Shown: in pieces, positions 41,646 to 51,500 of the stretch | How the letters are laid out: each line of letters starts with the position of its first letter | How positions within the stretch are numbered: the first letter of the stretch is position 1 | Assembly (NCBI GenBank): GCA_964057225.1 | Contig: OZ059895.1 | Coordinates: 12,648,001 to 12,712,000 of the forward strand | Source: Auanema rhodensis | Lineage: Eukaryota > Nematoda > Chromadorea > Rhabditida > Rhabditidae | DNA: 64,000 bases | Direction of reading: 5' to 3' | Notes under the pieces: model-generated | Told to the model about the DNA's origin: nothing | Seen by the model: the letters and a program-made list of their open reading frames with translations, nothing else | Database searches by the model: none | Made by a program: the position numbers and the translations under genes

Positions 41646-41727
41646 GATCAGGTGGCCGAGTGGTTAAGGCCATGGACTGCTAATCCATTGGGGTTTCCCC
41701 GCGTGAGTTCGAATCTCATCCTGATCG
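41646..41727 (+). tRNA. tRNA-Ser(GCT), right unit 29
   Basis: G26>C; partner of right unit 15. Confidence 0.9.
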
Positions 41728-41893
41728 TTAGTTTTGTTTTGTATGACAACGGATGCTCCATTCAAACTATCATTTTCTAAATAAAGCCAAGCCACCTGAT
41801 TTAATAGGAAGAATTTATTATTTATTTGTTGACGTTATTTAGTCTCACAATAATTTCTTTGTTTAAGTAAGAGTATTCTTGGAAAAACCCTGT

Positions 41894-41975
41894 GATCAGG
41901 TGGCCGAGTGGTTAAGGCGATGGACTGCTAATCCATTGGGGTTTCCCCGCGTGAGTTCGAATCTCATCCTGATCG
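41894..41975 (+). tRNA. tRNA-Ser(GCT), right unit 30
   Basis: Consensus. Confidence 0.95.
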
Positions 41976-42141
41976 TTAGTTTTGTTTTTTATGACAACGG
42001 ATGCTCCATTCAAACTATCATTTTCTAAATAAAGCCAAGCCACCTGATTCAATAGAAAGACTTTATTATTCATTTGTTGACGTTATTTATTCTCACAATA
42101 ATTTCTTTGTTTAAGTAAGAGTATTCTTGGAAAAACCCTTT

Positions 42142-42223
42142 GATCAGGTGGCCGAGTGGTTAAGGCGATGGACTGCTAATCCATTGGGGTTTCCCCGCGT
42201 GAGTTCGAATCTCATCCTGATCG
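42142..42223 (+). tRNA. tRNA-Ser(GCT), right unit 31
   Basis: Consensus; 5' flank CCCTTT. Confidence 0.95.
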
Positions 42224-42389
42224 TTAGTTTTGTTTTTTATGACAACGGATGCTCCATTCAAACTATCATTTCCTAAATAAAGCCAAGCCACCTGATTTAA
42301 TAGGAAGAATTTATTATTTATTTGTTGAAATTGTTTATTCTCACAATAATTTCTTTGTTTAAGTAAGAGTATTCTTGGAAAAACCCTGT

Positions 42390-42471
42390 GATCAGGTGGC
42401 CGAGTGGTTAAGGCGATGGACTGCTAATCCATTGGGGTTTCCCCGCGTGAGTTCGAATCTCATCCTGATCG
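42390..42471 (+). tRNA. tRNA-Ser(GCT), right unit 32
   Basis: Consensus. Confidence 0.95.
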
Positions 42472-42637
42472 TTAGTTTTGTTTTTTATGACAACGGATGC
42501 TCCATTCAAACTATCATTTTCTAAATAAAGCCAAGCCACCTGATTTAACAGGAAGACTTTCTTATTTGTTTGTTGACGATATTTGTTGTCACAATAATTT
42601 CTTTGTTTAAGTAAGAGTATTCTTGGAAAAACCCTGT

Positions 42638-42719
42638 GATCAGGTGGCCGAGTGGTTAAGGCGATGGACTGCTAATCCATTGGGGTTTCCCCGCGTGAGT
42701 TCGAATCTCATCCTGATCG
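42638..42719 (+). tRNA. tRNA-Ser(GCT), right unit 33
   Basis: Consensus; last tRNA gene before element C. Confidence 0.95.
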
Positions 42720-42796
42720 TTAGTTTTGTTTTTTATGACAACGGATGCTCCATTCAAACTATCATTTTCTAAATAAAGCCAAGCCACCTGATTTAA

Positions 42797-43213
42797 TGTT
42801 ACATACATATCTCAAAGGAAAGCAGCTGACCATGGCAGCTGCTATTATAAAACTAATGCAGATAGTTTTTAAGCAATTCTGAGAATATTCTAGATGCACT
42901 TTTTATAAGCTTTGTAACAATTTGTGTAAACTGAGTAGGAGTTGTATGGATATATAAACCTGAGTCCTCAAGACTCAGGCATCTCATTATCTCATTATCT
43001 TACTTTCTCTTTATCTTCTTTATATTCTCTTTCTTAACTCTAGCTTTAATCTTTGTATAATTATATTATAATGCGAACAATAAACCTTTATATATTTCAT
43101 CTCTTGTTTCTTATTTCACCTTACATTACACACTTATATTTAAAATCATACTCATCTTCTCATAGTCTGTTTGGATCTCTCAACTTGGAACCATTGGGAA
43201 TCCAAATGGAACG
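42797..43213 (+). repeat. 5' LTR of element C
   Basis: 417 bp, starting TGTTACATAC and ending GGAACG directly before the primer-binding site. It contains a TATATAAA box near 42951, a perfect palindrome just after it (42959-42979) and AATAAA at 43079-43084 that could act as a polyadenylation signal. The end does not carry the usual CA. Confidence 0.9.
42949..42979 (+). promoter_or_regulatory. TATA box and adjoining palindrome in the LTR
   Basis: GATATATAAA is followed at once by CCTGAGTC-CTCAA-GACTCAGG, an 8-bp perfect inverted repeat with a 5-nt loop. It recurs in the other LTRs. It lies where the core promoter would be, so it could be a protein-binding site or an RNA hairpin, depending on where transcription starts. 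Confidence 0.6.
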
Positions 43214-43231
43214 TGGAGGTTCTACCGAGAT
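43214..43231 (+). promoter_or_regulatory. Primer-binding site of element C (tRNA-Gln)
   Basis: TGGAGGTTCTACCGAGAT begins at the first base after the LTR. It matches the complement of the 3' end of animal tRNA-Gln(CTG) at 17 of 18 positions, recalled from known tRNA sequences. Confidence 0.78.
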
Positions 43232-44441
43232 CCTTCCTTTCGGACAGGATCTCGTAAAGGAACTCAAGCGCTACCGTCTACAACTCTTATTCATTTAAAG
43301 ATCTTATCTCTCTCTTGAAGTTAGCTTATAATATTTTCTTAAAAAAAAAAAAAAACTCTAAAACTTTTCTATTAAAAATTATATCCAAAAACTCTTTACA
43401 AAAACTCAGTTTTCCATTCATTATATTCTCATAATTCATTTTCAATTATTCATAAGAGTACTTATATCATTTATCATTCTCTCTATCCAAAATCCTATAT
43501 ACGAAAATTATTCAAATTCAATAATTAACTTTTCTAAGAATTATAAGTTTATTTTCACATTTTTTGAACAAAAATAGTTAAGTTCTTTATAAAATTAATT
43601 TAGAATTAAGAAATAAAAAGAAATATTGCTTCTATACCTCTCAATCTTAATCATCTTATCATATTATCTGAATCTTCATCTTATCATACTATCTTAATCA
43701 TCCTATCATACCATATTTTCATTATTTTCTTTATGTTCGTTTATAAAACTATTATTCTTATGCTACTACACTGTATTCTCATAAACCCACCCCTTCCCCC
43801 CCCCCCCCGTAATTTCATAAGCAAGAAATCCCGTGTTAAACACGACAGTAAAAATATTTATTAGGCGCAGCGTATCCAAATTCCGATTACCTTAGCACCT
43901 GAAAAAAAAAAACGAAAAATAATTAAACTAATCAATAAGTTTTAACTCATACGCAAAAACCATCCCTTCCTCGTTAAGAATAATGCCAGACACTCAAGAG
44001 ACTCGAGCGGAGGCCGACACTCAGGATAAGACGTACGCCCCATGAAATAATTAGAGAATTTTTGAATTAAAATCTGCCCCACATTGATATAAATAATAAG
44101 AGTGGTCTCGCCATCATAGAGTCAGGGAGCAGGATGCAGAAGGCAGCTGACATACCTGTGACTCAGATAGGTTAATGAGGTCTGGGAAAATGAAATGATT
44201 GCGAAAATTCTATTTTGTATCCTTGTCCCAAAAGACTGGCGAACTATTAACTTTCATTTCATGCCTTTTTCACAATATAGAACTTGACCCTTCGAAAAGG
44301 CACACTAGTTTCAAACCTGTGTTAGACCCGGACGAGCTATATTGGTAAAGAGATTACTTGCAAGACTAGCTACCTTGATAAGAATCGCGCACACAAACCC
44401 AACATTATTCTTTACGTTTTTTTTATATATATAAAATTATT
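43232..44441 (+). other. Leader of element C
   Basis: About 1.2 kb of AT-rich sequence without a credible gene. It has an A14 run near 43341, a C13 run at 43796-43808 and TATATATA just before the first ORF. Confidence 0.6.
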
Positions 44442-45137
44442 TTGGCACACGTTGGATATAACAAATTTCCTTACAGGATACCAACGATGCTGCCCAATAC
44501 TGGTCCAAAACCTCCGCTGGACCCTGCTGCCACTTCAAATATTATAAGAAAAAAAAGACAACCGCCCGCAACATATTCTCCCCCCTCTGCAAAACAAGCG
44601 AAGTTAAGCATTAAAACAAAGTCAATGGTAATACATACCCCAAGACATCGCGGCATTCAAAAACAATTCACCAATCCCAAATCACATGAAAAAACGAAGA
44701 AACAAAAAACAGACATAGTCGAAAGAAACACCTTAGAAAAGAAAATTATCCCAAACATTAAACCTATTCCTAAAAATATAGCAAGCAAAGGGAACCCTCA
44801 AAACCCCCCAACCAACACCATACCAAATACAATCAACCCAATCAATCCTTTAATAGCCACCCCTAGAAGAAGCAATACACCAACCACACAAAAATCACCT
44901 ACGCCCGCACTTTCTTCAACCACACCCGCAGTAAGCTCATCCCCACCTTTACGAAACTCACCTTCATCCATTGATCATTCTACATCTGGGCATTCTCTAT
45001 CTCCGTCTCTTCCATCGCAAACTAATCAAGCAAATACTTTTGTTCACCACTTACGCAAACCTCGGGAAGGGCACCTGTTCCAACACCTACAATCATCCCT
45101 CAACCAGCAGCGATTCCGTCCGCCATACGCGATATAA
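44442..45137 (+). pseudogene. gag N-terminal frame, element C
   Basis: 231 codons, rich in Pro, Thr, Ser and Lys, with no domain I recognise. It occupies the position of the Gag N-terminus. Near 45075 the coding sense appears to move to another frame (the Gag-like frame continues through 45140-45517), so the last 20 or so codons here are probably out of frame. The LTRs are near-identical, so either a recent indel or inheritance from a defective source copy would explain it. Confidence 0.55.
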
Positions 45138-45517
45138 AAGCTCCACGCTACGATGGAAAAACACCATTCAACCGCTATCTACTATACCTAGATGAACACT
45201 TCAACGCTACAAGAACAACTATGCCCGAACGTCTTCAAAGCATACAATTATTGCTAGAAGATGATCAAGCAAGAGAAGCGTACAGAAAACTCACAACCGA
45301 AGATAAGCGACTTGGATGGGACCATGTCAAGAAGCGACTCTCAGAAATGATCACACCGAAAAAACAGAGAGAACGAGCAATGCACCGCCTACATGGCTTG
45401 AAACAGTTACCAACGGAATCGGTACAAAGCTTTGCAACAAGATGTTCTAACGAAGCCTACTCGGCTATGGACATGAACAACGAAAGTGAGCTTAACATGC
45501 TCCGATCCACAATATAG
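45077..45517 (+). pseudogene. gag capsid-like frame, element C
   Basis: Open in frame from about 45077 to the stop at 45515-45517; first ATG at 45221. It contains the aromatic/charged helical pattern of a retrotransposon capsid (KTPFNRYLLYLDEHF near the start, later RAMHRLHGL and the block ending NMLRSTI). Alignment by eye with Gag of element A suggests that about 50-60 residues after this point are missing, i.e. an internal deletion as well as a frame change. Confidence 0.6.
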
Positions 45518-45927
45518 AGAAGTCGTTTAACAACCTCAACATTCGAGACTCAAAGGACAACAATCAATACCAGAGAAACGAATCTAAGGATTTCAAAGGA
45601 ACCAAACCGATGTATAATGGCAATGGCAAACCACACAACCGATATCCGGACAGATACAACAACCAATATCGGCCTCATCAACACCAATACAGGAACCATA
45701 ACTCACGATTCTCTCAAAATAAGGGATCAAGACAAAACTACTTCGACAGATCACGGAACAGAAGCCAAGAAAGACCATACTATCGAAACCGCGACCAAAA
45801 CTATAGCGGACACAACAACCGGCGACAATCAAATAATCACGAACAATACCCCTCTCAATACAATCGAAGCCAATACAACAATTATAGAAGTCGCTGCCAA
45901 ACTACACAGAAATCCTATAAATTATAG
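45518..45927 (+). pseudogene. Nucleocapsid-like basic frame, element C
   Basis: Open frame continuing after the gag break; ATG at 45610. It is rich in Arg, Asn, Gln, Tyr and Ser with no zinc knuckle, like the Asn/Arg-rich tail of Gag in element A. It overlaps the start of the next frame (45617 onward) for about 310 bp; in that overlap this frame has the nucleocapsid-like composition and the other is probably the shadow. Confidence 0.55.
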
Positions 45928-48511
45928 CATTACACAAGAGGATAGTGAAAAATTTTATAATCATTATCTACCCCTTATCAGTACTCCCGGAACACGACCT
46001 TTTGCAACCACAATTAGAAGCACTTCGACCCCCCTACAAACTACTACTACAACCACTACCACGACCCCTAAGCCTACAACCATAAGGAACGTCATCACTT
46101 CGACAATCACACCCAAAACACATATATCCACAACAACTAGACCCAAACCAACAATACCCACGTCTTCATCAACTACTACTACTACTACCACTACTACTAC
46201 TACTACTTCTACTACTGCTAGACCCAGATCAACAACAACCACAACACCTACAACATCCACAACTATATTCACCACTCATCGACCAACACAATCATTCTCC
46301 ACCCCCCAATCTACATTCAATATTACTACAAACCCAATCACGATCACCTCAAGCCAGGAATACAATAGGAAAGAATCACTCACCAAGTCACCGCCTCCAA
46401 GAACTACAAAAAGATCTATCACTACCACTCGCAGCACACCTGAAGAAATATCATCACATATTGGTAAGAAAGCCCACGTAGACTACCTTAAAGCTAAGAA
46501 CGATATTGTCCAAAAATGGAATGAACATCTTCATCAACAAGAAACGCAATCTCATCTACAATATGCCACTACCAATCTGGAAGATGATATCATACGTACG
46601 TTCACAACAAACAGAAACAACATCTGCCACGTACAAAATAAACAACTACTTACCTGGTGGGCTATTCTTCAAATAAATCCTACTATAGGGATGCGTACAA
46701 TGCTACGACGACAGGATATATCTGCAAGATTCATAAATGATAAACTAATTTATGTAATGCCATGCACACCAATTCAAATTACAAAAACATACCGTGATCA
46801 CAAAGTCAACAGCACGTGTTTTCTGGAAACCCCAGTCGAAACGGAACATCACGGCCAACTGTTCATCCTACCTGGTACAAGAGACCTCACACCGATGGCA
46901 CATGCCATACCATGCGGACTCACAATCAAGGATCCCTGGAAAGAAAACGATCAATGGACTAATAATAACCAATCAATAAATGTAACATCACCAGCATACA
47001 TCGACGAGTTAGGATCAATCAACCTAGAACATATCAAGTTTAATGGAAGCAACATTTTCAACAACCTAACAGAATCAACGTTTCCTATGGCACTAGCAAT
47101 ATCATATGGATCCAGCTTAGCAACGCTACAGGCTACTTTACCAGGAAGAATAAAACCTGTAATCAAACAAAGATTAATTCCTAACATGAACCCTGTTACC
47201 CTAACAGCAGGAGCAGCCAGCAGCTTACTACTCAGCTACGAACATACAAAAGAAGCTATAACTTGGAAAATGTTTGACTTTCTGTCACCAATATGGGAAA
47301 AGATTCAAACCTGGACACTACGCGTACTTGCTATCATTGGATCAATCATAACAATTGGCATAATCACACTCGCCACCTGGATAATAAAAATATACGCATG
47401 TAGTTCAAGGATACCCATCAACAATGTCAAATGGGAAGCAGAATACTTACAACCACTATCAACTGAGAACACAAGAACAGAAACATCTCATCCTTCTCCG
47501 TCCGCTCCATACGTCGACAACCATCACAACAGCTGTCAACTCACATTGTATGATCCTTCAGCACCAATTCCTGAACACATTTATGAAGCTTATTTCCCTA
47601 CAAGCATGAAGAAAGAAAACATAAACTACATAGGAGGATCACAATTACCGTTTGTCCCGATTTCAATCCACAATCACATCTTTAAGGCACTATGGGACAC
47701 GGGAGCATCAGCATCATACATGCGAGAATCCACCTTCAAACAACTGCCCGCTGCAACGATGGTACTAAAACAAACAACAGCGATAGTCGCGAATAAATCT
47801 AAATTCTCATTTATGGGATACACAAGGATCCTCATAACAATAGGAACAACAGAAACAGAACACAAATTTTATGTAGCAGAAGATAACTACTGTCCAGCAC
47901 CAGTGTTACTTGGAATAGACTTCATGGAAGCATTACATCAACAAGGAATTTACACCTCACTTCGACCGCTGGATAAAACAATTGTTATCGGCACAACACA
48001 TGTTCCACTAGCACGAGAAACATCTCCCTGGGAACACCAGACCACGAAAGCATATGTGGTTAGCTTAGAAAACAAAACGCTAAGACCAGGAGAAACAAGA
48101 ACGCTCACGCTAGAAGTACACGATCCAGAAAGCTATGAACAGGCGTTTCTAGATTGTAAGAAACCAGGCAACAAACTCTCTTTCACGCCTACTATATTTA
48201 CGCCAACTGGATACGGAGTACAAATCTACGCGACGAACATATGCAAACAGCCACTCGAAATTCAAATGAATCAAGAAATAGGGATAGCAGAAGCGATACC
48301 AAAAGACAACCAAGAAAAATACGAAGGACAATACATACCTCCAGAAGCTCGATGGGAAGAACAACTGCCATATTTCCCAGACAATTTCATCAATGAGCTT
48401 GACCTTTCAGAAGCCTGCTTCTCGCAAATCGAACAACAACAACTGAAAGAAATAATTTACTACATAAACAAGCGTTTCTCAACAAAGATAGAAATATCGG
48501 ACTCTTCCTAG
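45617..48511 (+). CDS. Mucin-like stalk, glycoprotein and aspartic protease, element C
   Basis: 964 codons; the first ~90 overlap the nucleocapsid-like frame and may not be translated. Residues about 135-250 are a Thr/Pro/Ser-rich, mucin-like stretch with long Thr runs. A basic RTTKR lies near 265. Residues about 275-560 share positions with the second glycoprotein frame of element A, including sequons and Cys residues. A hydrophobic transmembrane-like segment lies at about 569-594. The retropepsin motif D-T-G-A starts at Asp694, with a later LLGIDF motif. So a membrane-glycoprotein module sits between Gag and protease in one frame. Compared with element A, the signal-peptide-bearing first glycoprotein part is absent. 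Pol follows in the -1 frame. Confidence 0.75.
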   Translation: MAMANHTTDIRTDTTTNIGLINTNTGTITHDSLKIRDQDKTTSTDHGTEAKKDHTIETATKTIADTTTGDNQIITNNTPLNTIEANTTIIEVAAKLHRNPINYSITQEDSEKFYNHYLPLISTPGTRPFATTIRSTSTPLQTTTTTTTTTPKPTTIRNVITSTITPKTHISTTTRPKPTIPTSSSTTTTTTTTTTTTSTTARPRSTTTTTPTTSTTIFTTHRPTQSFSTPQSTFNITTNPITITSSQEYNRKESLTKSPPPRTTKRSITTTRSTPEEISSHIGKKAHVDYLKAKNDIVQKWNEHLHQQETQSHLQYATTNLEDDIIRTFTTNRNNICHVQNKQLLTWWAILQINPTIGMRTMLRRQDISARFINDKLIYVMPCTPIQITKTYRDHKVNSTCFLETPVETEHHGQLFILPGTRDLTPMAHAIPCGLTIKDPWKENDQWTNNNQSINVTSPAYIDELGSINLEHIKFNGSNIFNNLTESTFPMALAISYGSSLATLQATLPGRIKPVIKQRLIPNMNPVTLTAGAASSLLLSYEHTKEAITWKMFDFLSPIWEKIQTWTLRVLAIIGSIITIGIITLATWIIKIYACSSRIPINNVKWEAEYLQPLSTENTRTETSHPSPSAPYVDNHHNSCQLTLYDPSAPIPEHIYEAYFPTSMKKENINYIGGSQLPFVPISIHNHIFKALWDTGASASYMRESTFKQLPAATMVLKQTTAIVANKSKFSFMGYTRILITIGTTETEHKFYVAEDNYCPAPVLLGIDFMEALHQQGIYTSLRPLDKTIVIGTTHVPLARETSPWEHQTTKAYVVSLENKTLRPGETRTLTLEVHDPESYEQAFLDCKKPGNKLSFTPTIFTPTGYGVQIYATNICKQPLEIQMNQEIGIAEAIPKDNQEKYEGQYIPPEARWEEQLPYFPDNFINELDLSEACFSQIEQQQLKEIIYYINKRFSTKIEISDSS
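46020..46300 (+). repeat. Thr-codon low-complexity tract
   Basis: Repeated ACT/ACA/ACC triplets, including a run of ACT near 46170-46205, encoding the mucin-like Thr stretch of the glycoprotein frame. Confidence 0.85.
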
Positions 48512-48537
48512 GACCAATTGAACACTCCATTCCAATC

Positions 48538-51500
48538 ATGCCAGGAAAAACACCATCATTCAAAATTACTTATCGTATACCACTCTCCCAACAAGAAGAA
48601 GTGGAGAAACAAATAGAAGAAATGCTACAACAAAGAATCATTGAACCATCAAACTCAATGACAACTAGTCCAGTAATTTTGGTGAAGAAGAAAGACAAAA
48701 CTTACAGATTTGTAACGGACTTTCGAGCTTTGAATGCAATCACTCAGAAACAAGTATATGTCATATCAAACATACAGGACATCCTAGATTTGGCCGCTGG
48801 AGCAAGGATCTTCAGCAACTTTGATTTAGTATCTGGATTTTTCCAAATACCTCTTAAGAAGGAAGATCGTCATCTTACAGCTTTCACAACAACAAGTGGA
48901 ACTTACCAATATTGTCGAATGCCGATGGGATTATGTGGATCACCCCATACTTTTCAAAACGCAATACGATACCTGCAATCAATGGTTAAATGCAAGCTAT
49001 TCGTATATCTAGATGATTTACTGTTAATCTCTGAATCTACGACAGCACATTTAAAAGATATTGAAGAAGTTTTGGAAGCAGTAACTCAAATAGGATTCAA
49101 AATAAAACTGAAGAAATGCGCATTCGCAAGAAAGGAAGTAAAATTTCTAGGATACATAGTTGGACAAGAAGGAATTAAACCGGACCCACATAAAATTAAG
49201 GCAATACAAGATTATCCCCAACCAAAATCAACAACAGGAGTAAGAGCTTTCATGGGAGTAGTAAACTACTTCAGAAGGTTCATAAAGAACGCTGCAGAAA
49301 TAGCAACACCACTCTACAACCTCACTCGGAAAGACACTCTGTTCAAATGGACAGAAGAAGAAGAAATTGCTTTTAATACTTTGAAGAAAACATTGACTCA
49401 AGCACCTGTGTTACAAGCACCAATCCCGAAGCGACCATATGTTATTGAAAATGATGGAAGTATGATAGCAGTTGGCGCTGTACTACTTCAAGCGAAAGAC
49501 GATCAAGAACCATTACATCCAATAGCTTTTGCTAGTCGGAAACTCAACAAAGCTGAAAGGAATTATCCACCAATAGAAGTAGAAGCATTAGCTCTTACAT
49601 TCGCCGTCAAACAATTTCGCACCTACATACTAGGAACAGCAACCAAAATTATCACGGACCATAGACCACTCACTAGTTTAATGACTAGAAAGGATTTAAT
49701 AGGTCGTTTAGCAAAATTTCAAATTGTTTTACAAGAATACGATATTGAAATTATCTACAGACCAGGAAAATTAAACAGTGTATGTGACGCATTATCACGA
49801 TATTTTGAAGATGAAATCAACGAAGCAAAACCACCAGCAAAGAAGAAAAACGAAAGAAAAACGACGGAAGATACTATTCATCAGATAAACACCTTCACGA
49901 TAGCAGATATTCGATCAGTTCAGAATCAATCAAATTGGATAAAAGAAACTATGGATAAAATAAAGAATAATACAGCTGGACGACAACTGACGGACAGATA
50001 TATTGTGTACAACGATGTACTATACTCAAAACCAAAAAGAAGCCTACAAGTACCACGAACAATTTTACCACGAGAAGAGCACATAATTAATCCAATTATG
50101 AAGAAATTTCATGAAGATCCGACACTCGGAGCTCATCTAGGAATAAACAAAACAATGGACTCAATATCAAGACGATTTACATGGACTGGAATGCAAGAAG
50201 ACATTACAAACTACATCAACAGATGTCTTGCTTGTGCGAAAAGAAAGAACAACCCTCACGAAGCAACGGTGGAACCAATGAAAAATTTTCCAACATCAAC
50301 AAAACCATGGCAAAGAGTACACATGGATATACTCGGACCATTACCTAGGACAGAACAAGAAAACAGATATGTTCTTTCAATTCAAGATTCTTTTTCAAAA
50401 TGGATAATCGCAATTCCGCTAATCAGACAAACATCAGAAGAAATTATATCAGCTATCGAAAAATATCTCTTCTATGTTTTTGGACCACCTGTCACTATCA
50501 TCACAGACAATGGATCTAATTTTATTTCAAACGATTTCACCACTATGTGCAGTAATTTTGGAACTACACACCACACTACTATGCCGTATTACAAAAACGC
50601 TAACGGACAAGTAGAAAGATTACATCGGACGATCGAAGAAGCATTAACAGTTTACGTTAATGACGAACAAAACGATTGGGATAAGATACTTCCGAAAATT
50701 ACTTTTACACTCAACAGATTACCAAACGCCACCACTAAAACATCACCATACGAATGTTTGTTTGGACAAGTAGCACGTCTACCCATTGACAAAAACTTGG
50801 AAACACCGGAAGAACAAAATACCACGGATCAGCTTAAAAACTTAAGAGATATTCAAGAAAAAGTCAAGGAAAAGATTGCCACCAATGAAGAAAGAATGAA
50901 GCAGAAATACGATCAAGCACATAGGACAAAAGAAAGAATATTAGATATAGGAGATCGAGTATTTGTACAAAGAGCGAACCCAAGCAACAAATTACAAATA
51001 CGAAGAGATGGACCTTACCGGATAGTGACAATTGAAGGAAACAACATCAGCATAACGGATCAAGATGGAAATATTATAAAAGCTCACAAAAATAACATAC
51101 GTTATTTTCCACCAGACGATAATCTTATATCAACAAGAAATAATGAAGAAGAGGAAGAAGAGGATCAAGACATAGCAAACGAAGAAGAAGAAGAAGAAGA
51201 AGAAGCAAGTTGGAATAATCTGGATGAATGGGAACAAACCAATAATACGGAAAATAACAACAACTGTTACCCAACAGGCAGTCCAGATACTCTAGCGCAA
51301 CTGTTACCTATCACAGGGAATAACAGAGGAGTAAACGAAAAAGAAATTGAACAAAATTCAGAAACACCTGACGACCTTGCTACAGCAAGAAGAATAACAA
51401 ATTCTAATATACAATTAGAAGATGAATCAACAACAATCGACAGAATTCAAGAGGACCTCAGACAGCTGACACCTTTCTCTCAAGAAGAAGGTCCTAATCA

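Larger units (their letters stand above)
34641..42796 (+). repeat. Right tRNA-Ser(GCT) tandem array
   Basis: Continuation of the same 248-bp array after element B, with 33 full-length forward genes and the same spacer types. Some units are 247 bp because of one A fewer before CCCTGT. A 3222-bp (13-unit) block at about 35036-37760 recurs at 38258-40983. The array ends inside a spacer at the LTR of element C. Confidence 0.95.

Noticed and set aside
5698..42719. Repeated 91- and 83-codon open frames across the tRNA units, on both strands
   Set aside because: They run through the tRNA gene and recur with every unit because one frame lacks stops. The translation is the known type of spurious protein from antisense or sense tRNA, not a gene family.
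5265..42796. CRISPR-like or minisatellite array
   Set aside because: The 248-bp period, the conserved 82-bp tRNA core and the eukaryotic context explain the repetition; there are no short palindromic repeats with unique spacers.
43053..43298. Small ORF in the element C LTR, also at 52994
   Set aside because: It lies over the LTR and primer-binding site, and the LTR boundary cuts it differently in the two copies.
45593..46275. Val-rich antisense ORFs opposite the Thr tract
   Set aside because: They are the reverse complement of Thr codon runs.
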